Of a stretch of 64,000 bases of DNA, positions 13,601 to 28,600 are shown piece after piece. Origin of the DNA: Progne subis subis (Eukaryota > Chordata > Aves > Passeriformes > Hirundinidae); the NCBI GenBank assembly GCA_022316685.1, contig JAKJHU010000023.1:5443192-5507191 (forward strand), written 5' to 3'. Below the pieces are notes generated by a model. The model was not told where the DNA came from, did no database searches, and saw nothing but the letters and a program-made list of their open reading frames with translations. Made by a program: the position numbers and the translations under genes. Numbering within the stretch: the first letter of the stretch is position 1; the number at the start of each line of letters is the position of its first letter.

Positions 13601-16600
13601 AGACAAAGGGAAATTTTTTAATGTCTCTTATGGATAGTATTACCTGAAAGATGAAAAACATGGAAGTGATGAGTAGAGTAAAAACCCTTTTAAATGCAAC
13701 AAATGCAACAGTTTGGGGTTTCTCTGATTGGCTGCTCTTTTTGAATCAGTGCTGGCTGGCAGCTGAGTATCATCAGAAAGAGAGGTAAAAGTTCAAGCTC
13801 TGAAAGATTTCTCTACTAGAAAGTGTATCTACTTCCAAAGTTCAAACTAATTAAAGCAGCAGTTCACATTACATAAAAGTAACAAAACGGTACCTTCTCA
13901 ATCAGACACTCCAATGTTTACTTAGCTCAAACTGCTTACAGAGCCACTGTTTTAACTGCAATGCTGCAGAAAGGAAGGTTCCTTGTTTACCAAGTTCCTC
14001 ATGCGTGTTATCTCAGACATGCTGGCAGCTGATGGCCTCAGCAGCTCCCAGCTCCAGGACACTCCCCCGCACACCCTCCCTTGAGAGGGCCACAACGAGA
14101 AAAATCAGCAGACTCGGGGGTGTAGAGGCTGCACTGAGTGTTCTTGGAGAGCACATGTGAAAAGCATGTTTTACAAACCCTTCAGTTTTTGAAACACACT
14201 CCAACCTCTGTGTGTTTACTGGACAGTGACATCTTGGGAAACTTCCAACGCTTCTGCCTGCCTGCACCCTTCACCAAGCGTGGACACCTTATCTTGGGGC
14301 TCCTGTTATCACACTGTTTGGCAGAACTGCAGAAAAACTTCCATCTGACCCCTGTCCAGTTCAAGAAAGATATTTATGTTACCAAAAAGGTAAAAGTAAC
14401 CTACCATTTGGCAAATGCCCATACTGACAGTGACAGTAATGTGGCAATGCTGGAGTGAGGCCTCGTAAGGCCTGCTAACCAACAGAAGGCAACAGAGAAA
14501 ATGAAACACTTCTGAAACACTTCACTGAACAATGCCAAGGGAAAAAAATCTCATCAAAGGATTTTGTCCAGCGTTCACAAAAAGGTAATGCTCATGAACA
14601 TCCATTTGCCCTCTAATTCACACACTAGGAGCAGAGAAAAACTGGGCCACTCTGAAAAACAGCTTTAGTTTAGTCTCTGCACCTACTCCTATAACCACTC
14701 ACCCTCTCCATGCAGGGGCACTGCTGCCTTTGTTGGCCACACAGAGTAACATTTTAGGGACCACAGGGCTGAAAATGGGCTATTCTTCCACTACATCCAT
14801 TTCACAATTCATTTCACTGTGTAGCCTCATACACAGATGTGCCAGTACAGGGACGACATCTATAACAGTAATATAGAAAATGGTTTCCTCAGAAAGAGAG
14901 CCCAAACTCTGAGAATACCAGAGCAGGGTCCCCACACAAGCAGCAATAAAACCACCAATTGTCAGGGGACAGTTTTCTGTCCAGCTGATAAAAGCATTGC
15001 ACCATTTTAGAAGACAGTAACTGAAGAACTACTGCCAACATTGACAGAGCACACCTGCGGATATCCAACCTCCTTGAACAAACAGTTTTGCTCCCCTCCT
15101 CTCCTCTGCTACTGTTACGCTGATTAGCCAGAACACAAACTGAAGTCCAGCTCAGCCAACACAAAGTCCAACAAGGCACTCTTTAATTTCTAAAAATCAA
15201 CTGCTCTGTTATTCTTCATGTTTTTTGAGTGTCTGAGGTGGATACCACGTTCAGCTCCAAACAGCAGCCGCTGGGATGGTACTGGAACAAAGGCACTTCC
15301 ACCCGGGCAACACTTGCATCTCGTGACACTAATTAAGCTAAAGGAAGAAGAGATGGGGCCCATCATGAAACGCCTAAATCACCTGATATCCCTCAGGCCT
15401 CAGACAAGGACGGGCATTTGATGACCAAAGGATGCAAGGCTGAGTCTTCTGTACAAGCCATACACCCTGTAACATTAACATGTAAAATGTGCTGTTCCAC
15501 AGCAGGTGCCACACAGGAACAGGACAGTGGAAAGGAGCCAAGAGATGAAGCTGCTCCAACCCCTCGTTATAGGTTGCTCTTGGCAAGGTACTCAGAGATA
15601 CCCCACAGATACTGCCTGCACAAAAAAGGCTTTGGTCCAGAGGACCAGACATACCTTATAATCTCCCAGCTTTTTCTTTAAGCAAACCAATCTGGTTGAA
15701 AAAAAGAACTATTCCTATCTATGCACCTCTAAAGACACTTCAAGGCCCAGATAATGGCTCAAATTCCATATGTAATGATACGTGCCATCAGAAAAGAAGA
15801 AAAAACTTGTTTGCAAACTTAAATGAACTCAGAAATGTGGGGGTTTTCCCCACTAAAAGCAGCTCATTTAGCTACCAGCATTCCTAATACTTTCTGACCA
15901 TACTGATACACTTCTGACCACAAGACATAAAAGTAGGATAGGGCTAGATAGCAGCAACATGGAATACTGACACCGGAGCTGAGAAATTTGTTAGATTTAT
16001 CTGTGGGTTATTATAAGATAAATATGGACACAGTTAAGAGTATTTTTGAAATATATATTTTGTAAAGAATATTATAAAAATTCTAATTAAAGCTCAATAT
16101 GCAATTAAATGGCATAGCCTTCAGTAAGTTAGGAATACATGACATCCCAGAGCAGGAAAGTAAATCTGACTTTGTAATCTTAGACAGCCTATCCAATACT
16201 GCCAAAAAGAAAAAATCTGCTCTCTAATCGGATAATACATTTTTAATGTCTTTTCAAAGGCCTGATGCAGTATAGAAGACAACTCTTACTATCAAAGATC
16301 CTAGCTGAACTTCACCTTAATAGGTAGCAATATATTTCATGCATCCTTATTACATGTACTTAATTACACAGAATACAATAATTGCAAGATTTCAAAGCTT
16401 TTAGCAAACAGTTACCCTGAATGATATTGATATTTGCTTCATTATGAAATATTTGTTCTACCATACTCATATAGAGCATTGCAAACAATATTTGCAGTTG
16501 CCATGAAACAATATCAAGAATGCCATATCCATATGGCAGAATCAGGTAATTCATGTGTTAATTATGAGACTCTAAAAACAGCTCACCAAGAGAACTACTC

Positions 16601-19600
16601 ATTAGCCTTTACAAATATATATATTTATTATACTGTGATCTACCTTGAACCTCTGAAGTTCATAAAAAGCTGAAATTCAGATACGTAAATACAGAACACC
16701 AAAGATGGTTTCAGAAGCTGCATAACCACCTTGCCTCAGCCCACACATCCAGGACATTACAGGCTTAAGAGGACCTGTGTTACATTTGCCAAGCTCACTC
16801 AGGTGTTTAGGACAGCTCATGCCATCTCAAAGGGCAGCAGACACCTAAGTTTTGGTAACTTAATCACATAAAGCCTGCTGATGAACTAGTCACAAATTCC
16901 TGCATAACCAGCAAACAGTAAATACAGAATCACAAAATGTAACAGGTAGAGGTGGTTGAAAAATTGATTTGATTCATCCTCTACAGAATAAGTACTAGAA
17001 TGCCACTAAAAACTATCTAATGTATTTATAAAAGCTTTTAAAATGGGATGCTCTACAGCCTTCAGTCTGTTCTCATTAATATTACAATCTTTACTTTTTG
17101 ATCTGGACACATTCTCAACTTTAATAAAAAACAGAATTTTATTTTAAATCTCCACTTCTTCAGTTAGAGCAACCAATTATCCTTTATTATAGTGACCTTA
17201 TTTTTTTGGCACATGCAGACTTCCAGTGTCTCCAGTATAATTTTTTGCCAGTCTAAACAAATGCCTTCAGCATTATTCAGAGGTGGAACTATTCAAGTCT
17301 CCAAATCTTTTTCCTTTCACATCAGTACTGTCCATAAATGTTTAATTTCTTAAAAGGCAGTACCCACAACTGCAGGCAGCATTCCACCACAGTACTCATT
17401 CTGAGTAAATGGTTACTTTCCCCTTGTTCAATAGCACTACAATTCAGACAGTCTGTAAGCCTTATGACTCCTTCTACAGCTCTGCCATGCAGGTAACTTC
17501 GTACTCCTGCACTTGAGCTGCTCCTTACATGTATTGGTTGAAACACAAAAGCTAAAGTGTCACGGTCTCAGACAACACACTCACAACCAAAAGAGCACAA
17601 CAACTGAAATGCAGCACCTCCCAAAGCCCTTATTTAACCTAATGTAACATCACAGTTCATGTATCTGAAGCTTTGCTGAAGGCAAAACACTGTTTTTGCA
17701 CAGCACAAGGCAACATGGTGCACAGAGCAAGATGATTTATGAAACCCTCTATAAAGCACTTCTTGACCATGCAGGATTTCAGAGCTTAGAAAGAAATGCA
17801 AAAGACAAACTACCCTAAGAAAGCAACTTAATGGAATAAAAAACCTGCAAGAAGCGATACCCTGAAACCATCAGTTTCAGGTACAGAGTAACAACAGACC
17901 CTAGTATTAGACAGGTGTGTGTTTCCGTTGTTTTGTTTTCAAGTCTGATGCATATGTTGCACCTGCTGTTCTTACATGTGGGGCTCTTTTCTGTTTTATG
18001 CATACACATTTCAAGGAAACATTCTAACGGCCATTTCAATATGATTTTGTTGATAAAGAAAATCAGCTAAGTTTTCCTTTCTTCTCAAGTAACATAATTC
18101 AGTGAGGTACGTGGACACTGCTAATTGAGGTCCAATTTAAAAGGCTTTTAGATAAAAACAATGACTGACACATTAAAATGCTTTCAAACTGAAAAAGAAA
18201 TATCAAGCTATTAATGTCTTAACATACTTTATACACAACAGAGGACAAAGCTCAACGTATACTAAAATGACATTTTAGTCTTAAGTATCTGATACACAAG
18301 TATAGTCTCACACCAATGTTGTTTTCTCAATACAGCCTTGGAGGAAGCACTTCATGCCCTTTCTTAGATTACTGGTCTGCATAAATACAAAATATATTGT
18401 TCAACAGCACTAAGATACCTGCATTTTACTCCAGATTACAATTTTGGCTTTTGCCATAGAAATTCTACCTTACAAATAAGGTAACTCTTTTCCTATAGCA
18501 CAAAACTACTTTCTGTTTGAGACAGATTATTTTAAAATGAACTGTTAGAAAAAATAAATTACTCACTCATCCAGAACATGAGGATCCTCAGGACTTTTAT
18601 TTTCATATTCTAAAAGCTCAAGGAAACTCTGCATATACCTGAAGTAAGAAAAATTATAAAAAGAGAATTAAAATAACTAAAGGTAAAATACTTTTGAATT
18701 TCTTTAATTTTAAGACTACAGGGTCATGTAAAAGTAATAGATGCACAGTACACAGTTCTCTGCAAAGACGAAAAGTAAGTGAGATGCTGCAACAAAGGGA
18801 AAGAAAGCAACTACAATGTATTATTACATTAAGTTAAAAAGTATTACTAATAACCTTACGGTCCGCAACTCAGGAAAATAGCTATATAAATCAAACTGAA
18901 GTTAACAGGAGCAAAACCTCTCCACAGGTATGTGTAATTTTAGGTAGTTTGTCCCTGTATTTTGATTGTTCCACTCATCCACTCTGTATAGATGTTAGTT
19001 TATTCCAATATTCCTCAGAGAGCAATCCAACTTCTCTTTCAAAATAAAGCTCAGGGGAACACTCCCCAAAAGGCACAATAACAGGACTGCTACCGAGCTG
19101 GTCCTATCAGAGCACTCCAGGAGAGCACACCCATCCACACACTCCCACAGCTCCTCTGTTTCATAAAAACCCCTCTTACACAACACAGCTGTCTCCTGTT
19201 CAGACATTTGGTTCACATGAGCTTGACTGAGACTTAGAGCCCCAGAGGTAGCACAGAGGATCCAAATGAGAATCCCCCAATGTGAACGTGGCCAGCCTGC
19301 TCTGTAGGACACTGGCCCAACAGCAGTACAAATTCTGCCACCTCACACACAGCACTATGCCTCAGGACCACGTATCACCCCTGGAGCAGATGCATTCAGC
19401 AGCACAGACAGATTTAAGGACTACAGAACCAGGATCTATTTGCTGAGGTAAATCACACAAGGTATCAGTCACACATATCAAAGGAAGAGTTCCAGCCTTA
19501 CCCTCCCTTCACTCTTGGTTAAGCACTGCCACTCAAACTACAATATCAACACTAATCAGATGTTAATCAGATGTGCACGTCAAACAGCTCCAACTCCCAG

Positions 19601-22600
19601 CAGTGGTGAAATAGATGAAAAACCAAACAAACCTTTCTTGCACATGAAAACAAATAATTAAAAGGTCTAAACAGCTAAAGCTAACACAAGAGAGAAGACA
19701 ACCACAGAGCCTACACAAGGAGAACACAAAACAGGTAACCAAGCCTGTCCTTTTTCCGTAGCAGCTACCCAGTAGATTAGGTCAGTTCAACAAAACTACC
19801 TGGGCATAAGCTCTTTTGGTAGCAGTTCTATGTTAAGACCAGCTTAATAAGGCTATGAAACTTCACCCTGCATCTTCAAGCTACAGTGAAGCTTAGGACA
19901 GAACTGTTGTGACTCCCTGCAGAACCACATGCCACTTACTCCACCCTCATTTCAAGCTGCAACCACAGGTGACTGTGACATTCCTCAGGGACACTGACAT
20001 TTTCAACACGGTCGGCACAGGAACAACCCCGCTCCTGTCCCTCAGCGCATTTGTGCCCTCCTGCAAACATCAGGAACCATCACAAAAATCCCCCACATAT
20101 TTGTCACTTACAAGTAGGGCATGTAGCTCATCCCTCTAGTACTGCTTATTTTAAAAGATGCTAAGAGATGGCACCAGTTCACAAGCATCACACTGAACTC
20201 AGCTGATTCACAGACAATTAAATCATTATCATGCTCACTCAGAGGTACATGTTCTTCAGTGTTCAGTTCTGCGTGTGACTGCTTTGTGTGTCTCGGTGAC
20301 ACTTCAGTCCCCACCTGTCATTGTATAGTACTATGAAACTCCTGTTTCTGAAAGGCACCACCACACCTGAGAAGCAACACAACAGGTTGCTTTTAATACA
20401 GACCTCCTACCATAAATGTCAAACATCAGCAATCCTGCACAGAAACAAGGATAAAACAGCAATGAATGCTGCTGGTACTGAAGGTAGCTGATACCTGATT
20501 TTTGTACTGTGTGGATTTGACTGGTTGCCTGCCATTACTGGAGAAATTATGGAAACTTCCTTTAGAGTTCTCTCCTTCTGATTCTAAAGTAAAGGAAATA
20601 TTACTTTATAAGTCAAGTTCATCAGCAAAAGCACTGTATCTAGCAAGTTGGCTCAGAGAAAAGGTGAACTTCAAACCTAACTTACTCAATTCCTTCCAAG
20701 CCTGTGACTAAATCAAGCTAGAAAAAAGTCACTTCAAACGATCCTAACCCACTGCTCAGTGCCTACCACTGTACATCACCCAGTCTGGGATGTTGTTATA
20801 CCCTGTGTCTTAAGCCTCTGAAGAGAAACTCAGAGCTGCAAATGCTGAACACCTTTTTCTTTTATGCAGGTGTGATTTCCAGTTTGTACAATAATACAGC
20901 CCCCCACCCTGCTCCCTCTCTCCCATACAGCTCAAAATTAAAGAAATTAAGGAAAAAAACATGTTTAAAAGGAAGTTCAGAACTCTGGTCTCAATGACCA
21001 CCACCATTACACTCCGAGGACAGGTGAGCAGCCAGCAATACAGCTCATTCCTGCAAAAGTGTGTGGGAAAAAGTTAGTATTCCCTTTTCATACAATCCAT
21101 CTCCTTCCTTGCATTTTCTTTTAATCTGAATTGTAAGCGCAGAGAGGGATAAATGAAGGTGGTAACTACAGGATTTATCAAGCAATGTAAAGTAAGACCT
21201 TGTGATGTTTAAATGTAGTTCACACACAATTGCCAGCCAGAAAGAACAAAAGTACTACAATAATGCGTGAATTGCTGTACCATTAATAAAGCAATACAAC
21301 TATACAGAATTTTAATAATAAATAAATAAATAAATCCAGCATATATGAGAACGAGAATGTCAGTAATATTTTGTTATATTTGGTGAGTCATCAAAAGCAG
21401 AAACCAAAGTCTGTGCCCTTCAAACATATTGTCTTTCTGGTGTTTAATTTTTTATCACAATACACTACAATTCATTGGGCAAGCTCTTTGGTTTCACCCT
21501 TTTGCCTTGCTTCTTGTGTTAATTACTGCCATATAGATTAAATTCGTTGTTAGTCTGCCAAATGCAATAATTTTAGAATGGCACATTTCATACATGAAAG
21601 CACTGCAAAAGCCCATAATGTCAGCTCTGGGTTTTCTTTTCTTAAGAAAATCATGCAAGATACTTCTGCTTTTTCCCTGATGTGTATTTCACTAAGATTT
21701 TCCTTTACAATCACACTAATACCAAAGCACTAAAATGATAAAACAAATTTCCATGGTAACACAATCTTGTTAGTATAGTCTCAATGTAGAAAATAGAGAA
21801 AAAAACCCAATTATTAATCCCCAAACTGTAAGCATTTCTCTAATGGATCTTTCCCAAGAGAGAAATGGAAATTTATAGCATTTTCTAAGGAAAAGCACTA
21901 AAGAAAAGTAGAGAAATTTGTCCAGGGCTAAATAAAACGTGAATTTTACATATAACTAACCGAGCAACATACTGTGCAAAGCTCACATTTACTTCTGTTA
22001 TTTTATAAGCTCTACCCTTACCACTGTAAGGTTTTATTGTAACTATTTTGCCCCATCACATTAGTGACCATTCCTTTATTAAACAATTCTGCCACACATT
22101 CAGTATCTGACATGCGATTTAGCTACAGTGCCTTCTCAAAGCTGGTTTAAAAAAGGCCCATCTCTGGATCAAGCAAGTAGCCCACTGATTTTGAAAAGCT
22201 GAAACCAAGGTGCTGATTGTTGATCTGTCTGCTATTTGGAATAATTGCAGTTCACAGCCAAAACATATTAACTGTGTTACTGTCTTGAGTCACTTGAGTC
22301 ACTTTATTCCTTCCCTTGCAAAAGATACGCTTAAATTAAGCTATGAACTCGAACTGGGACAGCTGATGTTTTACCTTTACTGAAATGCAAAACTATTATT
22401 TTTGGTTTGTTCAGAGTTCACTCTCTGGGTAATGCCAGCTTTATTCAGGAAAGTGAAGCTGAGCAGTACAAAGGAAGGACAGTGGCCTTGCCTCTCCTCT
22501 GTGCTGCACACATCAGGCTGAGGAGCCCAGAAAGAACGGAGAAAAAACTAAGAGAGCACCTTTCCCAAGAGCAATCAAGCAATGAGTTGTAAAATCTGAT

Positions 22601-25600
22601 AGGCAGAGAAGCACAGGAAGCCAAGTGCCCCCAGCACAGCCATGGAGATGGATTGGAGAAGAAGAGAACACACCTTGCCTGCAGCAGGGAGAGACAAAAC
22701 CAGGCTGCTCCCGTGGGAACCATAAGGGGTGACAAATCTGACCAATCCACAATTTTTGATGGCTGGAAGCAGAGAGGATTGATGGGGAAGGATCCATGCT
22801 GTACTGTAGGCAGGGCTGATTTCTTATTCCTCTATTTACAGAGCCATTTTAATTTAAAAGTCTAATAAAACCCATCTTAAAGATTAGGACCTTTTTGTAT
22901 TAATTTTTGGCATGGTGGCACTAAGGAATAGATTGGGAACTCAGATGTTAAAGCTCCAGCTAATCCCGAGTCTCACCAAAAGCACATAAAAACGTACGTC
23001 TTCTAGTGTAAAATCAAAGTGAAAATGAAACAAACATGCTTGTGACTATATAAATTACTGAATATTAGCAAATAAACAATTAAATGTCTTGCTCACTTGT
23101 GACAAATATACAAGAGATTTTTGCTTGCCTGTTAACGAACTATCAAGTTTTCTCAACCTATGGCACAGCAAAAACAAAGGACCATGAAATCTAACCCTCA
23201 AAAAAAAGATTTTCTTGAAGTAGTTTTCAAGTGCAATAAGAAGAGGTTTTTTTCATTTTACAAGCTCACAGAACAGCTGAACAACTAAATTTATATTTAT
23301 TTATTCTATTACACAAAATTCAGGAATCTCACTCTGGGTATCTCTAAAGTTTAAGGTTAAGAAACTATAAATGTGTTTCAAAACCTGCTATCAGCCTAAC
23401 TGCATAATACTCAAGGTCATTCACACTGAAGCTAACAAAACCTTTGGTTTGGTGCTTTTAAAAGATAAATTTGGAAGTAAATTTTGCCTAATGTTCACCA
23501 TCAGGACTTAACAAACTACAGGTCAATGTTTAATTAAGCAATTAAAAACCTCTGAACAGAAAAATAAGAACTACACTCTTTAAAGTCCACATCTATAGAT
23601 CAGGGGGAAAATTGCTACAATTACTTTTCTTATTTTTGACATAAGAAGATAAAAATATTCTCACATAATCTCAAAGATATTCCTTTCCACAAAAACTCTT
23701 AGCTATCTATGGATCAAAATTAGAAGAAAATTACAGAAAACACTTTGATTTCAAACTTCGATCTCTGATGTCCATTCCAACTTCTTCAGCACATTACAGT
23801 CTAGTATTTGGTCTGCAGCTGTGATAGTGCAAATCACATTGCCATATAACACTTGGTCCTGCATTTTTCATTTGGCGTATTGGTCGTTTTCCTTTTTTTA
23901 ATCAATAGTATTTATTGTGGCCACAGAAATCATGAGTCCTCAAACCTCTTCAACAAAAATTCTGAAGGGACCCTCCACTCTGAACACCCATTCAGTTCCT
24001 TTGCTATACAGATCCAAATGTTGCTTAGCTCTGTATAGGCAGGACAGAAGCACAAGCCACAGCACAGGCATTTGGACTAGAAGTATTATGCTGCAGTCAC
24101 TACAGAAAAATATTTCCTTTTCCTCATTCACCTATTTGTCCACATTTCACTCAAGACAGTTTCACAAGTCAACCAGATTAGAAAAACCTAAAAGGCCTGC
24201 ATATTATCTACTCTTCTCTGCAAATATAACAACTTCCTGTGACATCAGACAGACAGATGAGCCTTCAAACCTTGCAAGCTGCCACTTAACCACAAAGCGA
24301 TTGTGTGGCTCCACAGCACTTACACTCACCTGAAGCACTTCATCACTATACTTGATGTGGTCATCAAGACACCCACTGCTACCTTGCAAAGACAAACACA
24401 ATTACACATCTTCTAATTTATATTTTCTAAGTCTAAAGCTTGATAAATAGGAGACCCAAGTCAACAGTACAATGTACAGTCTTGGCTCAAGGGCTATGAC
24501 TGAATTTAACAAAAGCCTACATCAGCTACTTCTACAGTCAAATAAGCTGCTACTCACAAAAGGACTTCGGGTGTATACTACAAAAATATTTTTACAAAAA
24601 GTCTTTGGAAAAGTATTAATAGGTAAATGGACAAAAAATACCCCATGAAAAATGATTTTTTGGGGCTTAATACATCCAAGGCAGTGGTCTCTAAATCTCA
24701 CTGAACATGCAATTAGGCTAGAAATTAATTATTGTGGAAAAGATGGTAGGACTTTGAATCACTTTGGATCCACGCTAATTATTACAATGGAGAATGTTGT
24801 TCACACCAGATTTCTGACCCATTCTGTAATTTCCACTGAATACCACGTGATGTTTTTAAAGATTTAGCAGTGAGAAAAACAAATGAGGGTTTAATTTTCT
24901 CTCAGTATTCCTGACAAAGGAAGAATAAGAAGAAAGAGAAGCTGTTTCAAGATGTCACGAGTGCAATACAGTAAGGCATGTTTAAAAAGCTTGCTCTTTA
25001 ATGTTACAGACTCATTTTTATTACCTGGGAGACAATAGTATGTTTTTACTAACTTACAAGACTAACTTACAAATCCTTAGTGAGGATCCAGATTAGAGTA
25101 TACACTCAACATTAGAAAGAAGAAAACAAAACTTCATTTGACAACACACACTACAAACAATTCAAGGCAGAAAACTGACCAATTCAGAAGAATTCAACAA
25201 TTCTCTGTGGCAAGTAAAACAATACATTAGTTTTACAATAACTTTTCAATCCACTTTATTTTAAACTTACCAGCTCTGTACCAGCCCAACTGAAGGCCTG
25301 TTCAGTAAATTATCAGGCAGCAAATTGACTTCTCTCATGGTGTTTGCCAGTCGCACAGGAAGCTCCTTCCGCAGGAACATGTACGAAGTCTTCTCACAGG
25401 CATTGTCACGACCTGTCACAAGAACAGAAAAACAGATGCCCATTGCAGCAGATCTAATTTCAGACTTCCTAACATTAGAAGCTTTAAAAATCCCACTTGT
25501 GAAAATTTAAAGCAATTTCAGTACCCACCTTTATCTTCCTCTCACTCACAAGACACATTTTAAACTTTTACCTTCCTAGAACTTAACCATTTTTGTCTGA

Positions 25601-28600
25601 CATTCTTCCACATTTCACATCATCTCATTTTCTCTCCCACAGACAAAAATCTCTCATCATAGAAATAAAATTAATCAAATATCAAATACTTGATACTACC
25701 TGGAAACAAGACTCCAAAATACTAGCTTTTATCCATACAGCTTTTATACTAAAGCGAGCTTTTAAAAAGTAAATGCTGCACACATTAAGGGAGTGTAAGG
25801 AGTGAAAACAAAAGAAGAAAACAATGACAACAGTTTGCTGATGTCTCATGTCACATGTTCTTCAACCTTTAGTACTTTAACATTTGAGCAGCACCCGGTC
25901 AGACCAGCACAGGCCATCATCCCTCCTAGGACTGGCCTGCAAGACTCTCACTAGAGACCTGGAAGGAAAATCCAGTGCTTATCACCACATTTTCATTTGG
26001 AAAGGCCTCAGCTAAGATTATATTTAACTTTCACTTTTAAAACACTTTTTTATTTAGGCTGGTATTTTGAAAATAGAACATTAGAAAAACCCCCAACCAT
26101 ACAGTCAGAAAGCAAATAAATGGATCCAGCAAAATAACAATACCTTCCCTGCAGACTTAGTGGTAACAGCATTCTCTGAAGCCATCCTGTACAAATCGAA
26201 AGACTGACCTGACTAAGAGCAATCTTAAGCTAAAGTAGTTACTAAGGATACCTATAAAACTTTATCTATAAATATTTAAAAGTACACAATATTAAGCCAC
26301 TTGCCCAAGTAGTTTAGATGGAAGATCCAGACTTAACACAGTTTTTTTGTATTTTGCATCATTTAACAAGCAGGGAAAGTCCCATCATAATTAATTTCTG
26401 AAGAATCCAGGTAAATTAATTTTTTAAAAAGTCCATGTTTAACTTGTAATGAACAGCCAAGATTCTGCTTTCATCTAGAGAGCAAAGGTCTTTTGTGATG
26501 ATAACCAGTTCAACCATCTGCAAAATTTCTGAGTGAAGGCATAATATAACAGCTATAAATTATGTTCAAGCAAACCAGAAAGTGTTAAAAGCACTGCTAG
26601 GCACATAATCACTGAGATTTGCAATTTGCAAGATTCAAGTACAATGCAACCAGCACAATCAAGGAGATACTTTTTAAGACAGTCCCATTATAATCACAGA
26701 GTTTCCACCTTCTTTGCATAGGTAACGTGCATTGATGGATTAGTTCCCAAACCCTAACATTAGCTTGGGGAATATGCAGGAAGGATTAGGATTTCCCTTT
26801 TTTTCTTGCTCATTTAGGTATTATCAATCTGGGGCTCATTAAATTCTGGTAGTGCTACCAATTCCATTATAATTCTTCTAGTAAACATTTGGACCGACTG
26901 TTTGCATTTTCACATCTCAATTACAAATTCACACATCCTGTCAAAATTAGACAAAGGAAACAAGATATTACATTGTTTTCTGTGAAGCACAATAATGGTT
27001 TCAGAGTTCAATCCGTACAGTAAATCAGATACCAATTCACCTACAACAGAGGACAGATACTTGTTTGTTCACAAGTCACTGTATACCGCAGGTCTTTAAA
27101 GACTGAGGCTGGACAGCAGGAAAGACTGACTCAGCTCAGCCTATACTGCCTGAGCTGGAAACCCTGAGAACAAAGACATCAACTGCTTTGTCCCAGGAGT
27201 GAATGAGAGCAACTGCAGTGATTCTTTAGGTGATAAAAAGCAAAAGGAATGAAAGCCCATACAGAAAATTAGAAAATTATGAACAAGAACCCACAGCTCA
27301 TGGGTCCCTTTGCATGTTCAGCACAGGAAGAGGAAATGTCCCTTTGCATGTTCAGCACAGGAAGAGGAAAGGAAGCTCTGCTTTAAGACTTCCCAGCTTA
27401 CACGATTGCTTCAGCATAAGTTCAGCTCATCTGTTTGGTTTGGGGCACATGGTCCTTGTATCACCTCCTTAGCTGCAGTCAGTTTATCTGAGAGCCTCCA
27501 CAGAGCTGCTTCAGCATTTAACATCAGGTCACTTACCTGCCTGCCAGACAGCACATGCATGGCAAGAGAGAATGGCTACCCACTAGGAGCAGCAGTAATC
27601 AGATAGCCTCCAGCTTACAACGCAAAAGCAAACTGAGTCCTAACACTGCTCCTTGGCTGCTGTTCCTCACAGCAACACCTGTACAACCATTTCCATCAAA
27701 AGAAGGGGCATCAGCCTAAGTAAAAAAAATCCCTTAGTCTGTATGTTGAGTATTTTCTTGATATAATTTATTATAGATTACATGATAGTTGCATGTATGA
27801 CAAAGTAAGTTCTGAACATATTTCCAGAAACAACATTCTAATAAGCTGCAATGAGACTTCTGCATCTTTAGCCTACAGTCAGCTTTTGTTTGTTTTTTTC
27901 TTCAAAGGCTGATGTTCGTTTTGATCTAGTCATTCAATTATTTTTCCAAATATACAGCAATATTTCTTGATTTTGTTCTGACTCCAGCAGGGTCAATATG
28001 CATTGCCAGCATCAGGATTTTGTCTTAAACAGCACAGGCTAAAGCCAGTCTAAATCTATTCGTTTCAGTTCAAAGGAATTTGAAATCACTCTCTCAGGGT
28101 TAAAGTGCAAGTTAAATTTGTGAATAATCCCTCCTTCATTTACACTGCAACCCTCAACAAGTTTCTCAAGAACACAAATATATGAAACAATGACCCACTT
28201 ACCTTTGTATGAATTCAAATGTTAGAAAGAAAAGTCGTCCTACACCCTAGTGGAAACTACACTGCACTAGGCCTCAAGGGCTGCATTTAGCTTTATTTCC
28301 AAAAATTTAAACTCTTTCAAAGTATGCTTTTAAGAAACTGAAAATGGAAATCCTAGAAGACACAAAATGAAACCCTTTTTATCCACAAAGCCAAGAAGAA
28401 ATAAAGTAAGGCAACTCATGATATATAGGGTTCAAACTTTTGCACACACCACCACGTTTTCCATTGTCTGTAAAACAGCACTACCTGATTGCAAATGAAC
28501 AATAATTCAGTTTTGTGGCTTTAGATGGAATAAGTGTGCAGACCAAATTCTTAAGTCAGGCATTAAAAAAGTTTCTTTCAACAAGTATCACATTAAGGCA

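Larger units (their letters stand above)
11307..18566. other. PDK3 intron 3
   Basis: This 7260-bp intron contains a small CpG-retaining patch with a CTCF-like motif (around 11770-11970), a decayed CR1 end (12365-12480), a 22-bp palindrome (12808-12829) and a more degenerate CR1-like stretch (16925-17210). I found no gene in the remainder. Confidence 0.7.
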
